Assembly: GCA_019637195.1 (NCBI GenBank) | Contig: JAHBWA010000085.1 | Location: 1 to 37,178, forward strand | Direction: 5' to 3' | Source: Labilithrix sp. | GTDB taxonomy: Bacteria; Myxococcota_A; Polyangia; Polyangiales; Polyangiaceae | DNA: 37,178 nucleotides | Shown: positions 24,738 through 33,051 of the stretch, piece after piece | Position numbering within the stretch: position 1 is the stretch's first letter | Layout of the letters: the number at the start of each line of letters is the position of its first letter | Translations under genes and position numbers: made by a program | Notes under the pieces: model-generated | Database searches by the model: none | What the model was told of the DNA's origin: nothing | What the model saw: the letters and a program-made list of their open reading frames with translations, nothing else

Positions 24738-25097
24738 TCAGCCCGCGTCTTGGGGGAGGCCGGCGCGGGACCAGCCGGGCTCGGTCAGCTCGCCGAAGGG
24801 GCCGCGCGAGCCGTCGAAGCCGGCGCGCTGATCGAGGACGTTGCTGAAGCCCGCCGCGAGGAGGGCGTTCGCGGCGCGGAGGCTGCGGCCGCCGGCCTTG
24901 CAGCCGACGACGATGCGCGCGTCCTTGGCGAAGCGCGCTTCCATCGCGCGGACGAAGTCGTCGCCGAGGGGGACGTTGACGGAGCCGGCGGGGCGGCCCT
25001 CGGCGAACTCCTCGGGCGTGCGGACGTCGACGTAGGTGAAGCCCTCGTTGGTCATCTTGGCGTGTGCGTCGGCGGGTGAGATGCGTTCGAGGCTCAT
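24738..25097 (-). CDS. Single-domain rhodanese (sulfurtransferase)
   Basis: A 119-residue cytosolic rhodanese-fold protein. Features: ISPADAHAKM, TYVDVRTPEEFAEGRPAGSV (the CH2A-type DVRxxxE), NVPLGDD, and an active-site loop VVGCKAGGRS with nucleophile Cys, then ALLAAGFSNVLDQRAGFDG. The CKAGGRS loop length is that of GlpE/PspE-type thiosulfate sulfurtransferases, not of Cdc25-like phosphatases. The start at 25097 is the first at the fold. It is convergent with the kinase (12-base gap) and lies 113 bases after the MFS stop. In vivo sulfur donor and acceptor unknown. Confidence 0.9.
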   Translation of the reverse strand: MSLERISPADAHAKMTNEGFTYVDVRTPEEFAEGRPAGSVNVPLGDDFVRAMEARFAKDARIVVGCKAGGRSLRAANALLAAGFSNVLDQRAGFDGSRGPFGELTEPGWSRAGLPQDAG

Positions 25098-25140
25098 CGC
25101 GACGCACCGTATCAAGTCGAACCGGGCGCCGCTACGGGGC

Positions 25141-25219
25141 GACCGTCGCCGGACGCCGCCACCGCGCGACGTTGCCGGACGCCGCCACCGCGCGACGTCG
25201 CCGGACGCCGCTACCGCGC
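25141..25219. repeat. 26-27 base tandem repeat across the MFS gene 3' end
   Basis: Three head-to-tail units (25141-25167, 25168-25193, 25194-25219) share the core GCCGGACGCCGCCACCGCGC with one or two changes. The last unit includes the stop codon of the MFS gene (25211-25213). As with the array at 22554, the repeat copies the end of a minus-strand coding sequence. Confidence 0.85.
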
Positions 25220-26545
25220 GGCGGTCACAGGACGCACGACGCCGAGCAGCGCGCCGAGCGCGGCGAGGCCAGCGGCGACGAACAGCGCGCCTCGGAAGCC
25301 GACCGTGCGATCGAGCGAGGCGGCGACGGCGATCCCGAGCGTCATGCCGACGTTGCGCGCGGTCGCCGCCATCGCGGCGGCCGTCGCCTGGCGCTCGCGC
25401 GGGGCGGCGCTCATGACGACCGCGCTGTTCGGCGCGACGTAGAGCCCGGCGCCGAGGCCGACGAGCGCGAGCGACAGGACGAGGTACGCGCCGGGGGCGG
25501 CGGCCGAGGCGGCCACCGCGACCATCCCGCCGGCGATCGCGAGCATCCCGGCCGAGCTCGGGAGGCGCGGTCCCCAGCGATCGGCGACGACGCCGCTCAG
25601 CGGCGCGACGACGGCCATCGTCGCCGGCTGCGCCGTCATGAGCGCGCCGGCGCGCGCCGGGGAGAGGCTGGCCTCCTGCTGGAGGTGGAACGGCAAGAGG
25701 TAGGCGAGCATGAACGTGACCGTGTAGAGGACGACCGCGCCGAGGACGCCGAACGCGAACGCCGGCTCGCGGAAGAGCCCGAGCGGCAACAGCGGCGTCG
25801 CGTGGAGGGCGGTGTGGCGCACGAGGACCGCCAGCGTGACGAGCGAGAGCGCGCCGAGGAGCAGGACGGGGCGCGCCGTCCAGCCCTCGTCCTGTGTCCG
25901 CTTCATCGCGACGAGGAGCGTCGAGAGGCCGAGCGCGAACAAGAGGGCGCCGGGCAGATCGAGGGCGCCCACGCCGGTGGGGGCGCGCGCGTCGTGCTCG
26001 TCGGGTGGCAAGAGGAGCGCGGCGGCCGCGAGCCCCATGACGCCCGCGCCCGCGATCGTCACGAAGACCGCGTGCCAGCCGATCCTCGCCGCGAGCAGGC
26101 CGCCTGCGCCCGGGCCGAGCGTCAAGCCGATGTACGTCGCCGCGAGCTGGACGCCGAGGGCGCGCGCGCGCCGCGACGGCGGGACGGCGCGCGTGACGAT
26201 CGCCGGACCGACGGCCATCAGCATCGCCGCGCCGGCGCCCTGCAGGACGCGCGCGCCGACGAGGGCGAAGAGATCCTTCGCGGCCGCGCACATCGCCGCG
26301 CCGGCGACGAAGAAGACGAAGCCCGTGAGGTAGACGCGCTTCCGCCCGAGGACGTCGGCCAGCTTCCCGGCGAGCGCGAGGAGCGAGCTCACCGCGAGCA
26401 GGTAGGCCGTGAGGACCCAGCTGACGTCGCCGGACGACGCCGCGAGGTCCTTCGCGATGACCGGCGCCGAGACCGCGACGAGGCTCGTGCTGAGCGCGGC
26501 GACGAAGGCGCCGGCGGACGCGATGGCGAGCGGAGTCTTCTGCAT
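25211..26545 (-). CDS. MFS transporter, DHA2 (EmrB/QacA-like) family, in the pqq run
   Basis: A 444-residue major facilitator with about 12-14 predicted membrane helices. Helix 1 opens with IASAGAFVAALSTSLVAVSAPVIAKDL; WVLTAYLLAVSSLLALAGKLADVLGRKRVY is the DHA2 loop 2-3 motif A; GARVLQGAGAAMLM and GVQLAATYIGLTLGPGAGGLL correspond to motifs B and C of antiporters. These features suggest a proton-coupled exporter of small molecules. The ATG is 7 bases after the pqqE stop, so it is almost certainly in the pqqBCDE transcript. It might export PQQ or a product of the PQQ enzyme, or be unrelated; nothing in the sequence defines the substrate. Confidence 0.9.
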   Translation of the reverse strand: MQKTPLAIASAGAFVAALSTSLVAVSAPVIAKDLAASSGDVSWVLTAYLLAVSSLLALAGKLADVLGRKRVYLTGFVFFVAGAAMCAAAKDLFALVGARVLQGAGAAMLMAVGPAIVTRAVPPSRRARALGVQLAATYIGLTLGPGAGGLLAARIGWHAVFVTIAGAGVMGLAAAALLLPPDEHDARAPTGVGALDLPGALLFALGLSTLLVAMKRTQDEGWTARPVLLLGALSLVTLAVLVRHTALHATPLLPLGLFREPAFAFGVLGAVVLYTVTFMLAYLLPFHLQQEASLSPARAGALMTAQPATMAVVAPLSGVVADRWGPRLPSSAGMLAIAGGMVAVAASAAAPGAYLVLSLALVGLGAGLYVAPNSAVVMSAAPRERQATAAAMAATARNVGMTLGIAVAASLDRTVGFRGALFVAAGLAALGALLGVVRPVTAAR

Positions 26546-26552
26546 CGGTGCG

Positions 26553-27623
26553 TCAGCGGCCGCGGTAGAGATAGCGGCGCTCGCCGGGCTCGCGGGAACG
26601 CGCGGCCTCGACGAGCGCGTGCTCGGGGGAGAGCTGGCAGGCGGGATCGGTCGCCGCGGCGTCGCCCGTGAGCGCGAAGGCCTGGCAGCGGCAGCCGCCG
26701 AAGTCGATCGCCCGCCGGTCGCAGCTCTTGCACGGCTCGGGCATCCACGCGTCGCCGCGGTAGGCGAGGAGCGCCTCGGACGACGTCCAGATGTCGGCGA
26801 GCGCGCGGGCCTTCACGCTGTCGAAGCGGAGCGGCGTGATGCTGGTCGCGGCGTGGCAGGGCAAGACGCGACCGTCCGGCACCACGTGGATGAAGCGACG
26901 CGCCCAGCCGTCCATGCACGCCTTCGGCGTCGTCCCGAAGTAGTCGGGCTTCACGAAGAGCACGTCCATCTTCCCATCGAGGCGCGCCTTGTGCTTCGCG
27001 GCGCTCGCGCCGGCCTCCTCGATCTGCGCGCGCGTCGGCAGGAGCGCGTCGCGGTTCGAGAGCGCCCAGGCGACGTACTGCGTGTTCGCGAGCTCGAGCC
27101 GGCTGGCGCCGACGTCCTCGGCCAGCGCGACGAGCTCGTCGATCTCGTCGAGGTTCGCGCGGTGGAGCACGACGTTCATCGTGAGCGGGAGCCCGAGCTC
27201 GGTGACCCAGCGCATCACCTGGATCTTCTGCGGGTGCGCGGCGTAGCCGGCGATCGCGTCGGCGCGCCCCGGGCGCGCCGACTGGACGCTCACCTGCACG
27301 TGGTCGAGGCCGCGCGCGACGAGGCCCGCGAGGCGCTCCCTGGTCAGCGGGACGCCGCTCGTGACGAGGTTCGAGTAGAGCTCGAGCTCTCTCGCGCGCG
27401 CGACGAGCGTCTCGAGGTCCCTCCGCGCGAGCGGCTCGCCGCCGGTGAAGTGGACCTGGACGACGCCGAGCGCCTCGGCCTCGCCGAGCACGCGCGCCCA
27501 CGCGTCCGCGTCGAGCTCGCCGTCGTGCGCCGCCAGATCGGTCGGGTTCGAGCAGTACGGGCACCGCAGCGGACAGCGGTAGGTGAGCTCGGCGATGAGC
27601 GTGTAGGGCCGCGGCGCGCTCAT
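26553..27623 (-). CDS. pqqE: PqqA peptide cyclase, radical SAM enzyme PqqE
   Basis: A 356-residue radical SAM/SPASM enzyme. It makes the first PQQ carbon-carbon bond, joining Glu and Tyr side chains of PqqA bound to PqqD. The SAM cluster motif is C17-x3-C21-x2-C24 in ELTYRCPLRCPYCSNP, followed by VHFTGGEPLARRDL. The SPASM domain supplies the auxiliary cluster Cys: ACMDGWARRF, GRVLPCHAA, CKSCDRRAIDFGGCRCQAF and DPAC. The ATG overlaps the pqqD stop (ATGA, 27620-27623). All expected Cys are present. Confidence 0.97.
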   Translation of the reverse strand: MSAPRPYTLIAELTYRCPLRCPYCSNPTDLAAHDGELDADAWARVLGEAEALGVVQVHFTGGEPLARRDLETLVARARELELYSNLVTSGVPLTRERLAGLVARGLDHVQVSVQSARPGRADAIAGYAAHPQKIQVMRWVTELGLPLTMNVVLHRANLDEIDELVALAEDVGASRLELANTQYVAWALSNRDALLPTRAQIEEAGASAAKHKARLDGKMDVLFVKPDYFGTTPKACMDGWARRFIHVVPDGRVLPCHAATSITPLRFDSVKARALADIWTSSEALLAYRGDAWMPEPCKSCDRRAIDFGGCRCQAFALTGDAAATDPACQLSPEHALVEAARSREPGERRYLYRGR

Positions 27624-27904
27624 GGCTCGAGCAAGCCCTTGTGCGCGAGCAGCTCGACGAACGCGACGACGTCCGCCTCGACGTCCGCGCGGTCGCTCTC
27701 GGCGACGCCGGCCTCGAGCGCGAGCTCGTCGACGATCGCGCGGAGCGTGCGGGTGCCGTCGCATCGCTCTGCGATCTTCGCGGCGCTGGCGTTCAGCGCG
27801 AGGCCGCGCTCGGGGTAGACGATCATGTGGCTTCCCGAGTGACGATCGAAGCGCAGGCGCGCCTTCTTGGCCAGCCTGGGAATGAAGGAGAGCTCCAGCG
27901 CCAC
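27620..27904 (-). CDS. pqqD: PQQ biosynthesis peptide chaperone PqqD
   Basis: A 94-residue RRE-type chaperone that binds PqqA and delivers it to PqqE. Family pattern: PRLAKKARLRFDRHSGSHMI, VYPERGLALNASAAKIAERC, DGTRTLRAIVDELA and the closing VEADVVAFVELLAHKGLLEP. A GTG at 27904 is the likely start, 26 bases after the pqqC stop, with GGAAG upstream; a CTG at the pqqC stop is a less likely alternative. It overlaps pqqE by four bases. Confidence 0.93.
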   Translation of the reverse strand: MALELSFIPRLAKKARLRFDRHSGSHMIVYPERGLALNASAAKIAERCDGTRTLRAIVDELALEAGVAESDRADVEADVVAFVELLAHKGLLEP

Positions 27905-27930
27905 GACGTCCGCTCGCGCTTCCGATCGGC

Positions 27931-28635
27931 TCAGGTGTCCGGGTGCGCGCGGTCGACGGCGTCGAGCAGCGCCCAGAGGATCTCGGTCTTGCGGATCAAC
28001 GCGTCGACGCACCTCTCCTGCTCCGCGCGCGTCGTCGCGTGGGCGAGCACGTAGTCGATCGCCTCGCGCGAGTCCTCGCGCGCGCGCGTGACCCGGCCGC
28101 GGAAGTACGCCAGCGTGTCGCCGTCGACCCACGGGTAGTGCTGCTCCCACGCGACGATGCGCCGCGCCATGATGTCCGGCGAGAAGAACTCCGTCAGCGA
28201 CGACGCCACCGCCTCGACGAGCGGGCGCTCGCGCACGAGCGTGACGTACGCGTCACAGGCGAAGCGTACGCCGGGGAGCACGTGCGTGAGGCGCTTCACC
28301 TCGTCGACGTCGAGGCCCACGCCCTCGGCGAGGCGGATCCACTGCGCGATGCCGCCCAGGCCCTCCTCTTTTCCGTCGTGGTCCGAGATGCGGTGCATCC
28401 AGACGCGGCGGAACGCCGGATCCTCGGACTTCGACAGGATGATCGCGTCTTTGATCGGGATCCGCGTCTGGTAGTAGAAGCGGTTCTCCACCCACGCCTG
28501 GATCTGCCGCCGCGAGAGCTTGCCCGCGTGCATCCGGACGTGGAACGGGTGGCGGTCGTGGTAGCGGTTCTCTCCCTCGGCGCGGAGGCGGGCGACGAAC
28601 GCCTCGCGATCGAGCGGCGCGTCGGGCGAGCTCAT
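27931..28635 (-). CDS. pqqC: Pyrroloquinoline-quinone synthase PqqC
   Basis: A 234-residue cofactorless oxidase that performs the final eight-electron oxidation and ring closure to PQQ, with a TenA-like helical bundle. Highly conserved stretches are visible: RYHDRHPFHVRMHAGKLSRR, WVENRFYYQTRIPIKDAIIL, VWMHRISDHDG, GVRFACDAYVTLVRER, SSLTEFFSPDIMARRI and HYPWVDGDTLAYFRGR. The His, Tyr and Arg residues lining the substrate pocket lie in these blocks and appear intact. The ATG overlaps the pqqB stop (ATGA, 28632-28635). Confidence 0.98.
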   Translation of the reverse strand: MSSPDAPLDREAFVARLRAEGENRYHDRHPFHVRMHAGKLSRRQIQAWVENRFYYQTRIPIKDAIILSKSEDPAFRRVWMHRISDHDGKEEGLGGIAQWIRLAEGVGLDVDEVKRLTHVLPGVRFACDAYVTLVRERPLVEAVASSLTEFFSPDIMARRIVAWEQHYPWVDGDTLAYFRGRVTRAREDSREAIDYVLAHATTRAEQERCVDALIRKTEILWALLDAVDRAHPDT

Positions 28636-29564
28636 CGGGGACCTCTGGCGGGGGCGTCGAGGACGATTTTCATGCCGTCGTACGCGATCTCCCAGCCCGC
28701 CGCCTCCACGGCCCGTCGCTCCTCCGAGTCGGGGGCGAGGATCGGGTTCGTGTTGTTGATGTGCGTGTAGATCCGGCGCGCCGCGAGGCCTGCGAGGCGC
28801 GCGAGGCTCCCGGAGTGCCCGCCGATCGGGACGTGCGCCATGTCGCGCGCGTAGGACTTCGAGAGCCCGAGGCTCACGAGCTCGTCCTCGCGGTAGAACG
28901 TGCCGTCGAAGAGGACGACGTCGTGCCCGCCGAGGTCGACGTCGGCGCTGGCGCCCGCCGCGGCGTACATCAGCGAACCGGCGCCGTCGGTGAACGAGAG
29001 CGCGATGTTGTCCTCGGCCGCGCCCTTCGCGTGCCCGACGAAATGCACCGGGAGCTTTCCCGACATCGCGGAGGGCGTGACCGTGAGCCCGAGCGGCTCG
29101 CCGGCGGCGTCGGCGAGCGCCGTTCGCTCCCCGAGGACGAGCTCGCGGATCACGAGCTGCCCCTCGAAGCGCCGGAGCGTGCGAATGAACGCGCTCTCCT
29201 CGAGCCCGCGTCGCACGGCCGAGGTGACGTAGAGCGCGAGCGGATACGACTCGCGCAGCGAGAACAGGCCGAGCACGTGGTCCATGTCGCCGTTCGTGAG
29301 GACGATCGCCGCGATCGGTGAGTGGCGCGGCGCGCGCGGCCAGAGCGCCGGGGTCTTCTGGATCTGCGTCAGGATGTCGGGCGACGCGTTCACGAGCGCG
29401 AAGCGGCCCGTCGTCGGATCGGCGCTCGCGGTGACCGCGAGGGAGTCCTGCGTCCGCGGGACGAAGCCGGGGCGTCCGGCGCGCACGGCCACGCAGTTCG
29501 GGCAGCCGCAGTTCCACTGGGGGAAGGCGCCGCCGGCGGCGGAGCCGAGCACGATCGCACGCAT
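28632..29564 (-). CDS. pqqB: PQQ biosynthesis protein PqqB (metallo-beta-lactamase fold hydroxylase)
   Basis: A 310-residue MBL-fold protein, reported to hydroxylate the Tyr of the cross-linked PqqA-derived intermediate. Family hallmarks: VLGSAAGGAFPQWNCGCPNC with its Cys pair, NASPDILTQIQ, TNGDMDHVLGLFSLRE replacing the classic HxHxDH, VTPSAMSGKLPVHF, FDGTFYREDEL, MAHVPIGGHSGS and THINNTNPIL. First gene of the minus-strand run pqqB-C-D-E-MFS, divergent from the P450 with about 100 bases between starts. pqqA is not upstream where it usually lies; see 33052-33210. Confidence 0.97.
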   Translation of the reverse strand: MRAIVLGSAAGGAFPQWNCGCPNCVAVRAGRPGFVPRTQDSLAVTASADPTTGRFALVNASPDILTQIQKTPALWPRAPRHSPIAAIVLTNGDMDHVLGLFSLRESYPLALYVTSAVRRGLEESAFIRTLRRFEGQLVIRELVLGERTALADAAGEPLGLTVTPSAMSGKLPVHFVGHAKGAAEDNIALSFTDGAGSLMYAAAGASADVDLGGHDVVLFDGTFYREDELVSLGLSKSYARDMAHVPIGGHSGSLARLAGLAARRIYTHINNTNPILAPDSEERRAVEAAGWEIAYDGMKIVLDAPARGPR

Positions 29565-29665
29565 CGGGGGCCCATCGTACCCCCTCGGCGCCGGCCCGCG
29601 CTCGCGATCGCCCTCGCTCGACCGCCGAGGCGCCGAGCCGCGGCGGATTGGCGTATACCTCGAGG

Positions 29666-31009
29666 ATGCGCTCGCCGCCCGGCCCGAGGGACTCTGCCGC
29701 GTGGTCCACCTGGCAGTGGCTGCGCGCGCCCTATCCCTACCTCGACGGTCTCTCGCGGGACCTCGGCGAGACGTTCCGGATGCGGCTCCTCTCGTTCGAC
29801 CTCGTCGTCTTCTCGAACCCGGAGCACGTGAAGGAGGTCTTCCTCGACGACGGCGACACGCTCGAGGCCGGCCGCTTCAACACCACGCTCGCTCCGCTCC
29901 TGGGCGATCGCTCGGTCTTGATGGCCGACGGCCGCGCGCACCGGCGCAAGCGCAAGCTCCTGCTCCCGCCGTTCCACGGCGAGCGGATGCAGGTCTACGG
30001 GCGCACGATGCTCGACGAGACCGACGCGGCGATCGACTCGATGCCCCACGGCGAGCCGTGCTCGTTCCACGAGCCGATGCAGGACATCACTCTCCGCGTC
30101 ATCGTCCGCACGGTGTTCGGCTTCGAGGGGCGGCCCCTCGAGGAGATGGTCGAGCGCACGAAGCGGCTCCTCGAGCGCGGGATGTGGCCGCCATTGCTGC
30201 TCCCGTTCATGCAGGTCGACCTCGGGCGCCTGACCCCCTACGGGCGCTTCCGGCGCGCCAGGACGGACTACGACGAGCTGCTGTACGCCGAGATCCGGCG
30301 CCGTCGCCGCGACGGGACGCGCGGGCCGGACGTCCTGTCGCTCCTGCTCGACGCCCGCGACGACGACGGCGAGCCGATGTCCGACGAAGAGCTCCGCGAC
30401 GAGCTCGTCACGCTGCTCGTCGCGGGGCACGAGACCACCGCGACCGGGCTCACCTGGGCGATGCGCTGGCTCCTCGAGGCGCCCGAGCTGCTCGGCGAGC
30501 TCCGCGCCGAGCTCGACGCGATCGGGCCCGATCCGGCCCCCGAGGCGATCGCGAAGTGCGAGCTGCTCGACGCCACGGTCCGGGAGGCGCTCCGGCTCGT
30601 CCCGGTCATCCCGATCGTCGGCCGCGTGCTGGCGAAGGATCATCGCGTCGGCGGCTGGGACCTCCAGAAGGGGACGGTCGTGGTCTGCTCGATCTACCTC
30701 GCCCACCGGCGGCCCGAGGCCTTCCCCGATCCGATGCGCTTCGATCCGCGGCGCTTCCTCGGCAAGAAGCTCTCCGCGCACGAGTTCTTCCCGTTCGGCG
30801 GCGGCGTGCGGCGCTGCATCGGCATGGCGTTCGCGCTCTACGAGATGAAGATGGTGCTCGCGCGCGTCGTCGCGCGCGCCGAGCTCGCGCTCGCGGACGC
30901 GCGCCCGGTCGGCATGGTCCGGCGCTCGATCACGATCACGCCCTCGGACGGTCTCCGCGTGGTCCTTCGCAGGCGCCGGCCGTTCGTCCGCGCGCGCCTC
31001 GCGTCCTGA
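29666..31009 (+). CDS. Cytochrome P450
   Basis: A 447-residue cytosolic P450 monooxygenase. I-helix oxygen-activation motif AGHETTA (253-259), ExxR as EALR, PERF-region FDPRRFLG, and the haem-binding loop FPFGGGVRRCIG with axial Cys384 are all intact. DLGETFRMRLLSFDLVVFS and RRKRKLLLPPFHGERM are typical N-terminal P450 sequence. No membrane anchor, so it needs separate redox partners; none is encoded nearby. The ATG at 29666 fits the fold; a TTG at 29648 would add six residues. TATACC at 29654-29659 is a possible -10 placing transcription at or near the ATG. Substrate unknown; divergent from pqqB and upstream of the PQQ-type dehydrogenase. Confidence 0.95.
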   Translation: MRSPPGPRDSAAWSTWQWLRAPYPYLDGLSRDLGETFRMRLLSFDLVVFSNPEHVKEVFLDDGDTLEAGRFNTTLAPLLGDRSVLMADGRAHRRKRKLLLPPFHGERMQVYGRTMLDETDAAIDSMPHGEPCSFHEPMQDITLRVIVRTVFGFEGRPLEEMVERTKRLLERGMWPPLLLPFMQVDLGRLTPYGRFRRARTDYDELLYAEIRRRRRDGTRGPDVLSLLLDARDDDGEPMSDEELRDELVTLLVAGHETTATGLTWAMRWLLEAPELLGELRAELDAIGPDPAPEAIAKCELLDATVREALRLVPVIPIVGRVLAKDHRVGGWDLQKGTVVVCSIYLAHRRPEAFPDPMRFDPRRFLGKKLSAHEFFPFGGGVRRCIGMAFALYEMKMVLARVVARAELALADARPVGMVRRSITITPSDGLRVVLRRRRPFVRARLAS

Positions 31010-31059
31010 TCCCCGTCGCGTCCTCGTCGTGACGCTCGTCACGCTCGTCGCTCGTCACG
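30999..31059. repeat. Short direct repeats at the P450 3' end
   Basis: TCGCGTCCT, which includes the last P450 codons, recurs at 30999-31007 and 31016-31024. CTCGTCACG recurs at 31035-31043 and 31051-31059 with CTCGTCG between. This is a degenerate local duplication like those at 22554 and 25141. Confidence 0.55.
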
Positions 31060-31221
31060 CTCCTTCCTCGCGGCACGATCGCTCGGATTTTGCCGTCGAG
31101 ACTGGATCTCACGCGATCCCACATCCGGCTCGAACCCCCGATGCACTCCAGAAATTTCCTAAGCGATTTCAACGCCGGTCATGTAGGCAAACGTGGCCTG
31201 TCGGTTGCACTCCCTCGACGC
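31060..31221 (+). promoter_or_regulatory. Likely promoter region of the quinohaemoprotein and pqqA genes
   Basis: Between the P450 and the dehydrogenase the base composition drops sharply around 31140-31200. Codons read in the dehydrogenase frame here (AGA, AAT, CTA, CAT, GTA, AAA) are ones the coding regions avoid, so I treat it as non-coding. It contains an inverted repeat GAAAT (31151-31155) and ATTTC (31166-31170), 10 bases apart, a candidate operator. No clear -35/-10 pair is seen. Confidence 0.4.
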
Positions 31222-32973
31222 GTGCGCTCGGCCCTCCTCCCGGTCCTCCTTGCCTCGACCCTCTTCGGCGCGGCCGTCCTCACGCCCGCCTGTGGGCAGC
31301 CGGGAGACGACGACTTCGTCGAGGAGGAGGCGGGCGAAGAGGCCTACACGATGGAGGGCACGTGCGACGGACTCCCGCGCCTGAAGACGCTGAAGACGCC
31401 GCCGGGCGTCTGCGTCGGCCTCGTCGCCAACGGCTTCACCTACGCGCGCGGCATCGCTCAGCTCCCGAGCGGCGACTTCATCCTCGCGGAGATGGGCGGC
31501 TGGGCGCAGGACCGCGGCTCGGTCTGGCTGCTCCGCCGCCTCGCCGACAAGACCTTCACGCGCACGCGCGTCGCGAAGCTGATCGACAAGCCGAGCGGCG
31601 TCGCCGTCGGCCCGGACGGCCTGCCGTACATCGGCACGCCGAAGGGGATCTTCCGCTTCGATCCCTACGAGCAGACCGTCGATCCCGTCCCGCGCGCCGG
31701 TCGGTTCCGCGCGTCGCCGGACTACAAGCAGCCGCGCTTCAAGGTCGTCGTCAAGGACCTCCCGGGAGCCGGGCGGCACCCGCTCTCGAAGTTCGTCTTC
31801 GACAAGCGCGACCCCTGGACGCTCTACGCGAACGTCGGCTCGGTCTCGGACGTCTGCGAGCAGGGCGCCGGCGCGCGTCCGCCGGCGGGCTACCCGCTGC
31901 CGTGCCCCGAGGCCGACGGCCCGAAGCCCCACGGCGTCATCCGCAAGTACGTCCTCGAGGGACCCGAGCGCGTCGCCACCGGCCACACCGTCGTCGCGAA
32001 GGGCCTCCGCAACTCGATGGCGCTCGCGGTCCACCCCGTGTCGAACGCGCTCATCCAGGCGGAGAACTCGCGCGACTCGATCAACAAGCACGCGGCGTCG
32101 CTCACCGACAACGAGGGCGATCTCCCGCACGAGGAGCTCAACGTCATCGTCCCCGGGGCGCACTACGGCTGGCCGTACTGCTACGACAACGGCGCGCCGA
32201 ACCCGGAGTACCGCGGCCGCGTCGACTGCGCTCGCTACACGAACCCGGCGCTCCTCTTGCCGGGCCACGCCGCGCCGCTCGGGATGACCTACTACGAGGG
32301 CGCGATGTTCCCCGCGCCGTACCGCGGCAACCTCCTCGTCGCGTACCACGGCTACCGCGCCAACGGTCACCGCCTGGTCGTCGTCCCCGTCGACGCGAAC
32401 GGCGTCCCCGGCGCCGGCGAGCCGCTCGACGTCATCCGCGGCTGGGAGAAGAGCGCCGACGGCCGCGAGCCGCTCGGCGCGCCCGTCGACGTCCTCGCGG
32501 CGAGCGACGGCTCGCTCTACCTTACCGAGGACAAGAACGGCACCGTGCTCCGCGTGTACTTCGATCCGGCCGGCGGCGACGGCGCGCCGATGCGCCCGCT
32601 CCCGGCGACGCAGCCCCAGGTGAGCCCGGAGGAGCGGCAGCGCTGCGAGCAGCTCGCGCGCCGGACGGACTCGTTCTCGCGCGTGCAGCGTGACGTCGTC
32701 GACACCGCGTGCGTCGGCTGTCACGGCGTCGGGCCCGGCTACGCCGGCGGCCTCCGCCTCGACCGGTGCGACGCCGTCGGGAACGCGCAGCGCCTCCGCG
32801 CGCCGCGCACCGGCGACCGCGCGCCGTACGTGCAACCGAACCGCCTCGACAGCGAGCTCGTGCTCCGCATCAAGGGCGAGGGCTACCCGCAGATGCCCGC
32901 GGGCGGCCTCAGCCCCGAGCAGCTCGAGGAGGTCGAGAGCTGGATCCGCGAGGGCGCGCCGCTTCCGCAGTGA
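31222..32973 (+). CDS. Lipoprotein quinohaemoprotein: sorbosone/glucose-dehydrogenase-type propeller with C-terminal cytochrome c
   Basis: A 583-residue exported protein. From the GTG, a compact lipoprotein signal ends ASTLFGAAVLTPAC (Cys24) followed by an acidic linker. Residues about 60-480 form the beta-propeller of PQQ-dependent soluble glucose/L-sorbosone dehydrogenases: GFTYARGIAQLPSGDFILAE, KGLRNSMALAVHP, DLPHEELNVIVPGAHYGWPY followed by CYDN, PLGMTYYEGAMFPAPYRGNL and APVDVLAASDGSLYLTEDKN. The C-terminal 90 residues are a cytochrome c domain with CVGCH (497-501) and a probable axial Met558 (YPQMPAGG). So it should oxidise a sugar or alcohol with PQQ and pass electrons to its own haem. 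An ATG at 31141 is an alternative start, disfavoured by codon use. pqqA follows 78 bases downstream. PQQ dependence is inferred from family and context. Confidence 0.9.
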   Translation: MRSALLPVLLASTLFGAAVLTPACGQPGDDDFVEEEAGEEAYTMEGTCDGLPRLKTLKTPPGVCVGLVANGFTYARGIAQLPSGDFILAEMGGWAQDRGSVWLLRRLADKTFTRTRVAKLIDKPSGVAVGPDGLPYIGTPKGIFRFDPYEQTVDPVPRAGRFRASPDYKQPRFKVVVKDLPGAGRHPLSKFVFDKRDPWTLYANVGSVSDVCEQGAGARPPAGYPLPCPEADGPKPHGVIRKYVLEGPERVATGHTVVAKGLRNSMALAVHPVSNALIQAENSRDSINKHAASLTDNEGDLPHEELNVIVPGAHYGWPYCYDNGAPNPEYRGRVDCARYTNPALLLPGHAAPLGMTYYEGAMFPAPYRGNLLVAYHGYRANGHRLVVVPVDANGVPGAGEPLDVIRGWEKSADGREPLGAPVDVLAASDGSLYLTEDKNGTVLRVYFDPAGGDGAPMRPLPATQPQVSPEERQRCEQLARRTDSFSRVQRDVVDTACVGCHGVGPGYAGGLRLDRCDAVGNAQRLRAPRTGDRAPYVQPNRLDSELVLRIKGEGYPQMPAGGLSPEQLEEVESWIREGAPLPQ

Positions 32974-33051
32974 TGTCGTCGCCCTCGGCGCGGGGCGCGA
33001 ATACGCTGGACAGGTCCGCGATACGCGTCAGAATCACCACAAGGTAAGACA

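Noticed and set aside
25141..25219. CRISPR-like or phage attachment repeat
   Set aside because: Head-to-tail units without spacers, no integrase or tRNA nearby.
31090..31221. N-terminal extension of the dehydrogenase from TTG 31090 or ATG 31141
   Set aside because: Codon use is unlike the gene and it would place the lipoprotein signal deep inside the protein.
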